DNA from: Diospyros lotus
Lineage: Eukaryota > Streptophyta > Magnoliopsida > Ericales > Ebenaceae
Assembly: GCF_014633365.1 (NCBI RefSeq)
Contig: NC_068338.1
Span: 10,054,616-10,118,615, forward strand
Length of the DNA: 64,000 nucleotides
Reading direction: 5' to 3'
Shown: positions 10,890 to 22,912 of the stretch, piece after piece
Layout of the letters: each line of letters opens with the position of its first letter
Numbering within the stretch: position 1 is the stretch's first letter
Position numbers and translations under genes: made by a program
Notes under the pieces: generated by a model
The model's input: only the letters and a program-made list of their open reading frames with translations
Told to the model about the DNA's origin: nothing
Databases searched by the model: none

Positions 10890-12223
10890 TGATCGGGGCT
10901 GTCGAACACCAATAGATTAGTTGAATAAGAATTTTGATTTGCAGCAAGGGTGCAACCCAAAGTCATCTCCCAATGAACCTCAAGCGTATCTGTCAAAACA
11001 AGGCTAAACGGGGGGGGGAAGTTTTTGATAAAAAACAGAAAACTAAACAAGCAAGAACACAAGAAATCGAGATGCAATCAATTGCAAACCAACCTTCTAT
11101 CCCAGTTTTCATCGCCTTCTCAATAAAAAATTTGTTTAGTTTTAATCCTCAAATCAGAAATCACAAAAATCCTTTAACAACCGCCAAAGATTGGAAAGAA
11201 AACCGATAAAAAGATTTCAGAAACCTCTTAGTTCAATCTATCAGTTTTGATTCCCCTTATTGCACATATTCGAGACTAATTGTTCTTGCTTCTAGTTAAA
11301 GCCTCAACCGAGCACAAAAACCTTGGATTCTCAAACAAAGACAATGCATGCATTCATCCAACCGGCATCAACACATACACAGATTTAAGAGAGAACAGAA
11401 ACAAGAGAACAATAAAGTTAAAACTAAAAACTAGATTTCCATTAAAACCAAAGACTCAAACCGGGAACAAGGATGGTATTGCAACTGATTACAGAATCCT
11501 TAGCCCTCCATCTTGACAAGAACAATGGGGAGAAGGAAAGCTGGCTACTGTTCACGCCCTTCGAAAGAATTCTCTCAAAATCGGCCACTTAAGGTGCTTA
11601 AGTAGAGCTTAAGGATGAAACCCTAGGTTACTGCCACTTCACAGCCGATTTCGGATAGGTTAACGTGCGGAATGGGCTTCGGCCTCTTCATAATAATTGT
11701 AGATCAGGAAGATTAGATGAATTTGGGATTTTGAATCACTTGATTTGGATATCGAACGCCCAAGATATGGCCTTTTAAAGAATCAGCATCTGTACAGCTT
11801 TCCTAATTTGACCCAACTTCCTGGCCCCGACTTTGAAGTGCTGTTTTAAAGCCCAAAAGGACTCGGATTTGGACAAACCATACCATTACAGAAAGCTCTA
11901 GAAGTCCCCTACAATATCTCTGAAGACATCATCTTCATTCTGGAACTTTATCTTGGCCAAAATACTGAAGGAAGTGTAGGAGGTTAAATCTGCTAAAATT
12001 GCCCTTACTTCTCTTTCTCCAATTTCCAAGATATCTCATTGCCATCAAGACGTTTCATGCCCCATATCATGCTCCCATAGCCCATAAACCTGGAAAAATA
12101 AAGTAAAATAGTGTGAAGCCCAATTCCTATAAAATAAAACCAAGATGAATAAAAAGGACACAACTAATGTGCAAAAAAGACTAAATTTGAGGGCTAAATA
12201 ATATGAGAATATGTGTTCTATCA
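10890..12223 (-). repeat. Athila copy 1, 5' LTR
   Basis: This 1334-bp LTR is paired with 1871-3203 and followed by AGGAT (12224-12228), matching the TSD at 1866-1870. I counted about 25 differences from the 3' LTR by eye, mainly transitions plus a G-run length change. Confidence 0.95.
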
Positions 12224-12787
12224 AGGATTTAGATTAGTCAAGTATGTGTTATCAGATTATGAGGGCCATTGAACCAAAGTTGCATACCTGCATTTAGTTT
12301 ATAGTTTATGTGCATTATATTTTTATGAATGCAAACAGATAGTGATTATACCTCTCAGTACAAGTTCAGTAAGCAATTTATCAGTATCGATGTTCTTCGA
12401 TTCAGTTTCAGTTATTCTTTCCAGTTTATTACTTGCTGAGCTTTGTAGTTCACCTTGTACCCTTCACCATTCCAAGTCCTAGCAGGAGAGTACCTGATGT
12501 GAGGCCTAGCAGCAGTGTTCAGTAATGTGTGTACATGGAGCCGCTCAAGATAAGAGATGTCTAGGATTAGATGTTGTCTTATCAGTATAGGTTTATTTTA
12601 TATTTTAGTTGAGGGATTGTCCCTTAGATAGAGTTTATGGTTTTCAATTTATGTTGGCTCAAGAGTTTTTTATTTCAGTTGACTGAGATATTCATTTATA
12701 GTATCAGATTTTAGTTTATTAGTTAGTTTTATTTTATTTCCCCGTAGCACCTCTTCTCGGACAGTTCTAGGAGAAATGGGTGTTACA
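12224..12787 (+). repeat. Family X LTR, copy 1, right part
   Basis: The LTR resumes after the Athila TSD and aligns with 23745-24311 of X copy 2. It shares the conserved hairpin (TGAGCT-TTGT-AGTTCA near 12437) and the segment CACCTCTTCTCGG before the terminus GGTGTTACA at 12787. About 150 bp of unassigned sequence separates it from the Z LTR. Confidence 0.8.
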
Positions 12788-14020
12788 TCCTCGACCAACA
12801 CTAACCCTAAATAGGGTTCTATATCATCATTAACCATAAGGTCATACATCATCATTCCTCAAAACGTTCAGATTTCAAAGTAGCAGAACTTAAATACATA
12901 GGCTACATAATGTCCATTCATCTCATCATTCATTCATATAATACCCCATATTTTCGTGAAGATGCCACGTATTTTAAGTGAGTTTAAAATATTAAAAAAA
13001 TATGCTTGAAATGGCAACAAGTGGCCGAATCGATTGTAGGGAGTGCCCTGGAGCTTAGATACCTAAGGACAAAGGTATATTTTTTACGAGCGTCTCGAGG
13101 CGAGATTTATGACGCTGAAAGAAATCAAATTAGAGATGATTTTTGGTTAAGCTAAGTTGTAGCCTAAAAAGGCCGAATGTTGGTAAGGAGCTTCCAAGAA
13201 ATCGTGCATATCGAATAATTTTGAGTTATTAATTTTGAGATTTTAAGTATCTCGATAAATTTAATGTTTGAGGGTGTAATTGTAATTAGAGAATTATCCA
13301 AACGAAATAAGGATGAAATTATAAGCTTATGTGGTAAAATATTAAAGTTAAGGACTTGAAATAAGCGCCAAAATATCATTTGGAAGAAGTTTGGGGTATT
13401 AGCTTGGATTTCAAAAGTTAAATTCATTCTAGCTTTGGATTTCGAAAGCCACTCAATTATGACTTTGAGTCTTTGGAGTCCATGGCCAAGATTATGACAA
13501 GTGGCATAATGTGATTGGTTCAAGTAATCTATAAATAGGCACCATGGGCTGTTCTCAAACCATTCAAGAGAGTTTTGAGGAGTGAGTCACTCTAAGTGGA
13601 GAAGCTTGCTCTAGAGAGAGGGAGGAAGTTCTGCAAGAAGGCGGGAAGAAAGCGGCGGAGAACGAGCCTCGTCGGAGTTGCGGGTCTTTGTCGGAATTTG
13701 CTGAAATCAGTTAGAAAAAAAGTGAGGTAAGTCCAATTTTTTTGATAATCCTGTAGAGGGGGAAGAGATGGTCGCGTAGGTTTAAACGGGGGTCGAATTG
13801 GAGTTAAAATGAGGAAGTTATGGCCAAAATACGAAAACAAGGCAAAGCTGTCCAAAATCTGGTAGCCGCGCTTGAGTTACACGTGCCAGAAAGTGGCTAC
13901 GCGTGAAGGCGCGTGGCCCACCTTCTCAAGGCGCGTGAGATGTTCTTTTTCTATGAAATTTTCTAGTTATGCCCCTACATTAATACCCTTCAACTCTATG
14001 TAAAAATATTTGAGGTTAGG

Positions 14021-16782
14021 TGTAATACCCGGTATTACATGGTATTAAAAATAAATAAAGTTTGATTATTTTTGAAAGGATCCCGGGTGGCCCGGGAAGA
14101 CCAAGAGTAAATTTCGAGAAATTAATTAATATAAATTGCCGAGTTGGCGGTAGGGAGTGCCTCGGGACTTGGATGTCCAGGGAAGATGGCAAGGGATTAG
14201 TGAGCGTCTCGAGATGAGGATAATGACGCTGGAAGCGGTCCGATCGAGAATAATTTTTGGAATAAATTTTGTATAAGCCCGAGTGGGTGCCATTACCGAA
14301 TAATCGGAGGGGACCTCCTGGAAGTTGAGGGGACCCTAGGGGTGGTTCGGTTTTCTGAGTAAGGCAACCCTTAAGTATTTTCGGGTCGAATAAAGGTCCC
14401 GTGCAGGCGCAGGGACAAGGTCGGTATTCCCGAGTAGCGGTCGGTTATTAATTTTGATTAAACCAAGATTTTGGGTGGCTTAATTATAATTAATTTAAGC
14501 ATTGGGAGGCCCAAGAGTAATTAGTAAATTCCTATAATGCAATTAATAAATTGCTTAAGTGGAATTTGGAGAATTAGAGGGTTTAATATGTAATTTATAT
14601 ATATGTATATATATAGCCATGTGAGGAAGCTTCCTTGAAGCTTCCTAGTGACCGTCTCTGTACAATTGAAATGGCAGAAAGAGAGCTCATGAGAGCTCGG
14701 ACGAGAGGAGAAAAGAGGCTCGAGAGAGAGAAAGCTATGAGCTAGAGAGAGAGAGAGAGAGAGAGAAGTGCAAGATCGAGAGAGAGGCGGAGGGCGGCTG
14801 CTGGCGAGTTTCCGCGGTGAAGGCAACAGCGGCCATGGCCGCTGCAATGGAGGCCGATCGAGCAAGGTCGTGGCCGCAATGGAGCTGGGTGAGGCAAGCA
14901 GTGGTCGCGGTGACCCGGAGGCGAAGCTCGAGACCAGAAACGGCCGCGCGCAGCGGCGGCTCTGCACGTTTGGGCCAGTGATGGCTGGAAGCTTGGAGGG
15001 AGGGGTCGCGATGGTGGCTGCGGTGGAGGCCGCCCTACGCGACTGAGCTGGGGCGGTTGCTGGCTTCGTGAGTAGCGGCTGATGGAGCAAACGACAGTCG
15101 ATGCTGCTACCACCGCCATCCATGGTGGCTGGAAGCGACCGAGCAGCAGGAGCTGCTGTGCGCGGCGGTGCTGGGTGCAGGTCGGAGGCGCGCACGGGGG
15201 AGCCGCGGCTACTCGCGGCGGAGGCGGCGTTGTCGGCCAATAGCAGCGGCCAGCGGAGCAAGGCAGCAGCTGGAGGAGGCTGCCATGCATGGGGAAGAAG
15301 AAGGGAGACGCGCGCAGAGGAGAGGCGCGGAGAAGAAGATGAACAGGGGAGGAAATAAAGAAAAAAATAAAAAAAATAAAAAAAAATAGAAAATGAGAAA
15401 AATCTGGAAAATAGGGGGAAAATCCCGAAAAATTCCAAAAAATTGGGGAAAGGTCCTGGAAATTATATTGAGGCTCGTAGAGCATACCGGAAGCTCGAGA
15501 ATGGAATTTCGGGCATGTGATGGTAGCTCGGGAAGCAACGTCGGCGTGGGCGATTAACCGATTTTCTCTTCTCGATTTGACCGAGGTAAGTAAATTAATT
15601 CTTTTTGGAATATTTCCTTTATGTGAGACATTGAATTGTGTAATGTTGTTGGATTTAACCCTGGGTCGGGGTGGTTGGAAATTATTAAACGGCTGATGTG
15701 TGCCGTGGTTCGTTGTTTGGAAATAATGTTGATGGATGATTTTGGTGATGTGCGGCGTAATCGAGGGCATTGGGTTAATGCCGAATGTTAATGGAGTTGG
15801 GTTTTTGTGTGTTTGCCTCTAGGTTCGAGCGAGAAGGTGGTGATCCTAGAAAAGCTCGGAGTTCGGGCTGGAGTTCGTGCCGAGGCAGAGAGGAGGCTTC
15901 GAGCCAGGTAGGGGACGGCCCCATGTGGAAGTGGCCTTGCAAGTTGGTAAATGTGTTTGATAATGTTTTTATGTTGCATTGGCATGTAGTGGTTATATCT
16001 TGTGCGATGCAAGAACTAGTGGACCTGTGGCCATATGGAGGACTAGTGGTGGGGGCTGATAGGTTAATGCCTCAAACCTTAGTGGGTTGTGAGGATGTGT
16101 GAGCCTAGCCTCATTTGCATGCATTTGGCATACATAAACATGATTATACTCATATTTACATGCATTGCACCCTTACTGAGTCTTTATGACTCATGAGGTT
16201 TTACCTCATGTGTAGATATTGCAAGTCCAGAAGCAAGCAGGGATGGCGCCGGGAGGCTGTTGTGGCAATTAAATTTGTTGCCCGAGATGTGTTGTTGAGT
16301 TTTCCCTTGTAAACTTTTATACGTATTCATGTAATTGAGTGTAAGCGATATTGAGCATTAGATGTATTTAATTGTTATAATCATCATAGTGTGATAAATG
16401 ATTGTGAGATGGTTCTTTGGATATGGCTTAGTTGGCCAAGATGAGTTTCGGACCAAGTAAAGATCAGCAAGGTACGTTCTCATAAATCCCCAATACTCAG
16501 CGAAGTGTTTGTATGCTAGCTTGTGCCTGGGTCACCTCTGGCTTGCTATGGGGCGAGCTGAAGAGAGGTGAAGTTCACTCGGGTTTCGGGTCTCAGTCCG
16601 CTGTGTCTTCTTGATTGAGTTAGGACCGATTCCTGAGTGGAGCGAAGGGAAGGACGAAGCCTAGTTCCCACCTAGGGCGTTTCTCTTGAAACATAGTCCA
16701 ACCCTTCAGTTTTGGTTTGATAGGTGAGTAATCTGGTCGATTATTTACCAGTGACACCCGTAAGTGGGAGCGGGTCGTTACA
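14021..16782 (+). repeat. Solo LTR, family Y (2762 bp)
   Basis: It starts TGTAATACCC and ends GGGTCGTTACA, with TTAGG at 14016-14020 and 16783-16787. No PBS follows, so this is a solo LTR left by recombination. It matches the LTRs of the complete Y element (19552 and 34376). Internal features are a GA microsatellite (14744-14766), a GC-rich GGC/GCC-rich block (about 14780-15350), and nested hairpins at 16177-16193 (TGAGTC...GACTCA) and 16192-16210 (CATGAGGT-TTT-ACCTCATG). Long open frames in the GC-rich block lie on both strands and match no retrotransposon protein I know; I treat them as non-genic. Confidence 0.92.
16177..16210 (+). other. Conserved LTR hairpin pair
   Basis: TGAGTC (16177-16182) pairs with GACTCA (16188-16193), and CATGAGGT (16192-16199) pairs with ACCTCATG (16203-16210). 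The same arrangement recurs in the other Y LTRs near 25695-25728 and 36435-36470. Families X, V and Z have a hairpin at the matching place with a different stem sequence. It may lie near the RNA 3' end; the function is not known to me. Confidence 0.6.
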
Positions 16783-17856
16783 TTAGGTTTACCAAAATGT
16801 GTGTTTTCTGCAGAAACCTAGGTCGTTTGCAGTGAAACTGTACCGTTTAAGAGATAAACCAACTAGATGAGACTCCTATACTCCAAATCCTATTTTTTAT
16901 TCTCTTATGAGAGACTTCTATTACATGAGACATGTTTTGTGATGTTCTTGTACGTAAACTCTTATTGTTCTCTTATGTGAAATCATGTTGCATACATGAA
17001 CTGTATTTTTCTGAAAATATATGCTATTAGCTTTTTAACTGTTGCATTTATACAATTCATGTGGCCATACTGTTGCACCTATTTATTGTTAGCTGAGGGC
17101 AAAAGTCAGATATCCCTCGAGAGGCGCTATGCGTGCGCTATCGAGAAAGCTCTCGTGGGGAAGACCGTGAGTCTAAGGAACAATGGATGTGGTGCTTGCA
17201 TGAGTTCTATGAGGTCGGGCCGAAGTGACATGGTTAGGGACCTCCCGAGAGGCGTTATGCGTGCGCCATTGAGAAAGGTCTAGTTGGAGGAGGCTGACGT
17301 GTTCACGAGGCACTTCGGAGTAGTTCTTGTTGTCTTCTCATACATTTTATACCTGATCATGCATCGATATAAACTTATTTTTTTGGAGTTTCTCACTAGA
17401 AGATTCATCTTCTAATTGGACTATGTCTCTAGAATATTCAAACGTTCGAGGTTCGACAAATTTCTCAAAGGGAAAGGAGGTGGTGGAAGAATAAGCTTAA
17501 TTTACTATCTGTAGCATGTTTAGAATATCTTTATTTATGTGTGAGCCTATGTATGTTTAAGGCGTTCAGTTATCACTTGTGAGAGATGATGTAATACATT
17601 TTGTAGACGTCTTGAAAAATTTTATGATAAATAAAGCATTATGGTTGTAAACCATATCAGGTTCAATCTAGCTCCCGCATTTGAAATTTTAACACCTGTC
17701 TTAGCAATTCGTTTATTGGGTTTGTTAAGTTGAGAAGGCGAAAATTAGGGTTTTGGGGATATTGTGTGATGTATGGCAGCGATTGTAATATGAATAATTT
17801 TTATATTCCCGAAATCCGAAGTTATAACACGCTCAAGAAATTTGGGGCGTTATAGT

Positions 17857-17868
17857 TGGTATCAGAGC
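17857..17868 (+). other. Element Z PBS, complementary to initiator tRNA-Met
   Basis: TGGTATCAGAGC lies two bases after the LTR end. This is the standard initiator tRNA-Met primer-binding site of plant chromoviruses and many copia elements. Confidence 0.9.
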
Positions 17869-18028
17869 GAACCTAAAAAAAAGTTCGCATGTGGCTAGTT
17901 GAGTAAAGCCATCGTAAGTTTTGGGAATTAGGATGTTTGAAATATTTAGTGGCATACTCTTGTTGCTTATTCAATTTGAATTGTGCCATACCGTGATGAT
18001 TTAATAGATCACCCTGTCTTCTTGCCAG

Positions 18029-19023
18029 ATGGTGAATACAAGAAGGAACAGGCACGAGAGAGGCAATGGCGAAGAAAGCAACAACAACCCACACCCAGGA
18101 GGTGGTGTGGAAGGTCCAAGAGATGTACAAGCCGACCTCGATGAAGGTTGGATTGATAGGATCGAGAGAATCCTAGAAGGCATGGTTGGGCAAATTTTGG
18201 AGTTGCAGCCCGAGCAAAGAAAAGTAGATGCTTTGGAGAGGTATCTACGACAAAACCCGCCAGTGTTTAGAGGAAAACCGGCAGACGACCCCTCAATCAA
18301 TGAATACTAGTTGGACCAGACCGAGAAGATCCTATAAAGATTGAGAATCCTGAATGAGGACAAGGTCGAGTGTGTAACCTATATGCTGGAAGAGGAAGCG
18401 GCCCAATGGTGGAGGTCTATGCAGCGAGCGGTACCTAACCGGACATGATCTTAGGGGTTGGCAACAGACGTAGAAATGGGGGAGGCACCCTAGATGTCGT
18501 GGAAACGGTTTAAGGAACAATTTAACGGGAAATTCTTTCCCACTTGCTGGAAGTTGGCTAGAGCTTGAGAGTTTATGAACTTACGTCAAGGGCCAAATAC
18601 GTCTTTAGCCCAATACGAGGCTGAATTTTTGCGGTTAATCAAGTATATGCCACTGTACGGGATGAATGATGTGGAGAATGGACGAAAATTCTTACAAGGC
18701 TTGTGAATCCAATTTCAACAGCTGATGAGCTTGGTCCAGTGGAGTCTTATGCAGATATAGCTTTCAAAGCTATGACGACCGAGGAAAATATGACGCGTGT
18801 GGCAGAACTAAAGGCCACGACGGTTCAAACTGGAGGACAATCAGAGAAATCCCACTCGACTATGGGACCTTGGGATGGGAAGATCATGAAAAAGGGCAAG
18901 ACGTGCTTTAAATGCAAGAAGAGGCACCCGGGCAAGAGGTGCGATGGCCAAAGCATTGTCTGTTACACCTGTGGACAGCCCGGGCATACTTCTAGAAATT
19001 ACTCAAAGGGAACAGTCCAATAA
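18029..19023 (+). pseudogene. Element Z Gag, decayed
   Basis: The start at 18029 (MVNTRRNRHERG) follows the PBS by ~160 bp, which suits a Tekay-like gag. Later blocks in shifting frames include EEEAAQWWRSM, LRQGPNTSLAQYEAEFLRL and, near the end, two nucleocapsid-like knuckles: CYTCGQPGHTSRNY (last Cys replaced by Tyr), and after a stop CYNCNQHGHISRNC (about 19060-19103). Several in-frame stops and at least two frameshifts make it non-functional. Gag would form the particle shell. Confidence 0.85.
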
Positions 19024-19029
19024 GGTAAG

Positions 19030-19551
19030 GCCATAGCAGCAGCACCAATGAATGTGATTTGCTACAATTGCAACCAGCACGGGCACATCTCGAGGAATTG
19101 CCCGAAGAAGAAAGAGCAGCCACTAAGGATTGAAGAGGGAAAAGGGACTAGACAAGGGTAAGTCTATAACTTGACCAAGGAGAACGTAGAGGTGAATCTT
19201 ACAGTTATCCAAGGTACTCTCTTCATTTTGGATACTCCTATGCATGCATTGATAGATCCAAGGTCTACTCATTCTTTTATATCGCATGCTTTGGCTGGGA
19301 GTTTGAGAGTAGAAACCGAGTCTATAGGGTGTCTTATGGTGATTTCGACACCTATGGGTAAAAGTATGAAGTCCTCAAAAATGGTGAGGGGATGCGAAAT
19401 TAGCCTGAGTAACGTTCGATTCCAGGCTAATCTGATTCTATTAGAAGTATATGACTTCGACATAATCTTAGGGATGGACTTCTTGTCACAGTACGACGCC
19501 AATATAGACTATCGTAGAAAGATAATGACCATAAGAAAACCCGAGGGAGGG
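19030..19551 (+). pseudogene. Element Z protease, 5' part, cut by element Y
   Basis: After the second zinc knuckle the frame contains a chromovirus aspartic protease: ALIDPRSTHSFIS, then YDFDIILGMDFLSQYDANIDY. The usual active-site DTGSTHSF reads DPRSTHSF, so both residues after the catalytic Asp are changed, which should inactivate it. The frame runs to GAGGG at 19547-19551, where Y is inserted, and resumes after 37063. Confidence 0.88.
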
Positions 19552-20491
19552 TGTAATATCCGGTATTACATGGTATTAAAAATAAAAAAATTTGGATTAT
19601 TTTGTCAAGACCTCGGGTGGTCCGGGAAGCCCAAGGGTCAATCTCGAGAAATTAATTAATAAAATTGCCGAATTGGCAAATGGGAGTGCCTCGGGACTTG
19701 GATGTCCAGGGAAGAGGGCAAGGGATTCATGAGTGTCTCGAGATGAGGATAATAACATTGGAAGCAGTCCGTCTGGGAATAATTTTCAAAATAAATTCTG
19801 TATAAGCCCGAGTGGGTGCCAATACCGAATAGTCGTAGGGGACCTCCTGGAAGCTGAGGGGACCCTAAGGGTGGTTCGATTTTCTGAGTAAGGCAACCCT
19901 TAAGTGTTTTCGGGTCGAATAAAGGTTCCGTGCAGGCGCAGAGTCGAAATCAAGATTTTTGAGTAGATGCCGGTTATTAATTTTCAAAGAATCAAGAATT
20001 TATGTGGGTTAATGAAAATTAATTTAGGTCTTAGAGGGCCCAAATGTCATTATTAAAAATTCCTAAGTGGAATTAGGGGTTCTCAAGTGCAATTAATAAG
20101 AATCAATGGAGTTAATATGTAATTATATATGTATATGGGTGTATGTTCCCCCGCATGAGAGGAAGCTTCCTATGTATTATCTCTGCCATTTGAAATGGCC
20201 GAATGGAGTAGAGTGAGAGATGGAGAGTGAGGCCGAGAGCCGAAGCTAGAGTGTAACGACCCATTAGAGGGCCTAGTATTTATTCAAGAATTATTTAATT
20301 AATTGCTATAGTATTTGATTAAGAGATTTTGTCAATTAATTATTTAATATGGCAATTTAGAGATTTTGAAGGAAAAGAATAGCATTTATTTCTTTTTAAT
20401 GTTGGAGTTAAAGGAATTTGCCAATGTGGCAAACTAGTGATTTTTAATTGAGATAATAGTATTTAAATAGCATTTAAATGGCATTTATTTT

Positions 20492-21926
20492 TGTTAGGAA
20501 CCGGGCAACCGTGAAGATATGATTCTGCCTTGATTGATCCGTAGAGCCGCAAACACGAACTCCTCCAAGTCGGTCCACACGATCGGCCGTTTCCACGAAC
20601 GCCTTGAGTAATGCTAGTAACCCCAGGCGCCTCCAATGAGAGATCCGAATTTTTCCTTCTATTTCCAGCTTCTTAAGTGGCCTATTTATAGAGTTAAAAC
20701 CCTAATTATGCCTTTGGAAAAACCCTAAACGATTTAGGTCTGGCCCATAATCATATTGGGCCGTATCTCTCTTTTAATTTGTGGAACGGACTCGACCCAA
20801 GTGTGTGATCCCTTAGGTCCACCATTGGGCTAGATGTAGGGCCAATTCTATTGGGCTATATGAAGGCCCAACTCCTTAGAATAATTAAACTCTTTTAATT
20901 AAACTTATGGGCTTCATAATTAACTCATCTCATGGGCTTCTTAATTAAACTCTTTAATTAATAGTTTTAGAATTAATCATATTAATTCTAAAACCCTACA
21001 TATCATGGTTAACGTCTAGCAACATGCCATGAACGCCTAGCCAACGATGAAAAAAACACGGACCTTTTTGATTGCAATTACCGTACAGTAAAATCCTTTC
21101 ATCAACTATGTCCCGATTGAATTTAGGGTATGGTTTTATGACGAAACCCTAGTCATTCAATAACTATGTATCCATTCCAGATTTATGACTTGTTCGATGA
21201 AATCAAAACACCTTTTGATTTCCATCTCACCTTGGCCAAGGATTTCCTTAGTCATGAAATCATCGGAATACATAGGACATCTTCTCATCTTGTCGATAAG
21301 TGATGAATCCTATTTCGACATTCACAAGCCTTCATATGTGATAAGGTTACGCCCAGTGATAATTTGTTAATGACTCCATTGGAATCCAAAAAAGAACCAA
21401 AGCGTAACCAGTCAAATATAAGACTACCATGATGTCTCAAGTCTAAGGACCAATCTGCACTACTGCAACACAGAAATTCCAATTCGACAATCAACAATTA
21501 CCATTAGGAATTCTGTAGCGGGTCAGTTCAGTGTACTTATTCTTATAATAAGCACCCACATATATGCACTAGTGTCCACACACCAATGTCTATGAAACAA
21601 GACATTCTCCTAATTGAGCATGCATCATATATGCTAGTCTATCCGAGTTATTAGTGTCCAATCCTAATAACTCTATGACTAGGAACATTTAAGATCAAGG
21701 CTTATAAGGAATATGTTTCATGATCGTCATCTCTATGCACGACCATATTTCATGAGCCTATTTGATCTATGGACTTTGTCAAGAGTGGAAATAATAAAGT
21801 CAACCATCAATGACAAATAAAACATAATGCCTTACAATAATAATTGATTGAAGATAAAGAGTCACAATGGAAAAATATGATCAATTACATGTAAATATAA
21901 TTGGCTTGTGGGGCATAACTCTAACA
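20492..21926 (-). repeat. Solo LTR, Ty1/copia-type (1435 bp), minus orientation
   Basis: Plus-strand ends are TGTTAGGAACC and ACTCTAACA, with ATTTT on both sides (20487-20491 and 21927-21931). On the minus strand it begins TGTTAGAGTTATGCCC, the kind of start common in plant copia LTRs. A TATA box (CTCTATAAATAGGC in that orientation) lies at about 20680-20694. No PBS or coding sequence adjoins it. This is the innermost of four nested insertions. Confidence 0.88.
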
Positions 21927-22449
21927 ATTTTGTGGATTAAATGCAAGGGCATGAAGGTAATTTTGGAGTTTTATTATTATTTGAGAGTTTTAATAATAAT
22001 GTTTGTATTATTATTAATTAAGTGGGACTATGTATTTAAAGAAGAATGAGAATCCATGTATGAGATGGAATTGGATTAAGAGTCTCCTAGTCCCAATAGG
22101 AGAAGGTTTTGAGAGTCTCCAAGTTCAATTGGGAGAGGGATTCCAAGTTATAAAAGGAAAGAGATCTAGGACTTTATGTCTATATATAGAGCACATTAGC
22201 TTAGCTTTTCTTCACGCCATGTGAAGAACCAAGAGGCTAAGAGATAGCAGAGGCTTGCTAGAGTCTTCAGGATCGCTCCAGGGTTCGATCAAAGAGTTCT
22301 ATCAGGCAAGTATTCTTCCTGTAATCCCTTCCATTACAGGTTTATATCAGTTTTTCAGATTATTCCAGTTCTTCATTGAGTTCTTAGATTTTATATCAGT
22401 AAGCAGAGACGTATATATATATATGCGTATAACAGTGAAGTTATGAGCA

Positions 22450-22912
22450 AGTTTCATTAATCCTCATCCATTTGGGATTGCAAGTTCCAGTAATCCTAAT
22501 CCATTTTGGATTGCAAGTTCTATTAATCCTTATCCATTTTGGATTGCAAGTTCTATTAATCCTCATCCATTTTGGATTGCAAGTTCCAGTAATCCTAATC
22601 CATTTTGGATTGCAAGTTCTATTAATCCTTATCCATTTTGGATTGCAAGTTCTATTAATCCTCATCCATTTTGGATTGCAAGTTCCAGTAATCCTAATCC
22701 ATTTTGGATTGCAAGTTCCATTAATCCTTATCCATTTTGGATTGCAAGTTCCAGTAATCCTAATCCATTTTGGATTGCAAGTTCTTTTAATCCTCATCCA
22801 TTTTGGATTGCAAGTTCCAGTAATCCTTATCCATTTTGGATTGCAAGTTCTATTAATCCTTATCCATTTTGGATTGCAAGTTCTATTAATCCTTATCCAT
22901 TTTGGATTGTAA
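22450..22912 (+). repeat. 33-bp tandem repeat array, about 14 units
   Basis: Units read GTTCTATTAATCC-TATCC-ATTTTGGATTGCAA with three main variants (CCAG...AATCC, CTAT...TATCC, CTAT...CATCC). For several cycles these recur in a three-unit order (about 99 bp). Because 33 is divisible by three, open frames run through on both strands as 11-residue repeats; I do not think these are genes. X copy 1 has only about three degenerate units at the same place. Confidence 0.95.

Larger units (their letters stand above)
1871..12223 (-). mobile_element. Complete Athila-lineage Ty3/gypsy retrotransposon, copy 1
   Basis: This is a complete element in minus orientation: 5' LTR 10890-12223, PBS, leader, gag, protease, RT, RNase H, integrase, a 3' spacer, PPT, and 3' LTR 1871-3203. 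It is bounded by AGGAT at 1866-1870 and 12224-12228. The LTRs begin TGATCGGGG and end TTCTATCA. Athila lineage is called from the tRNA-Asp PBS, the CCHC gag, and an integrase of the [10 protein letters not shown] type. No env-like ORF lies between integrase and 3' LTR. By eye the LTRs differ at roughly 25 of 1333 positions (about 2%), so the insertion is fairly recent. It sits inside family X copy 1. Confidence 0.95.
12937..17854 (+). repeat. Element Z 5' LTR (Tekay-like), interrupted by a solo LTR
   Basis: The LTR runs from TATAATACCCC to GGGGCGTTATA and is followed two bases later by a tRNA-Met-type PBS. Removing the solo LTR at 14021-16782 and one TSD copy leaves about 2.15 kb. The ends form an inverted repeat but start TA and end TA instead of TG...CA. 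It contains a perfect hairpin (TAGAAGA-TTCA-TCTTCTA, 17397-17414) and a diverged direct duplication (about 17114-17163 and 17240-17285). The left end is judged from similarity to other TGTAATACCC LTR starts and is less sure than the right end. Confidence 0.7.

Noticed and set aside
14521..15770. Overlapping 300-340 codon frames on the minus strand in the Y LTR, rich in Ser, Pro and Ala
   Set aside because: They lie antisense in a GC-rich LTR block, overlap each other in different frames, have low-complexity composition, and the equivalent frames break in the other Y LTR copies.
22441..22912. 118- and 146-codon frames encoding 11-residue repeats on opposite strands
   Set aside because: Product of a 33-bp tandem repeat without stops; both strands open; not conserved in X copy 1.
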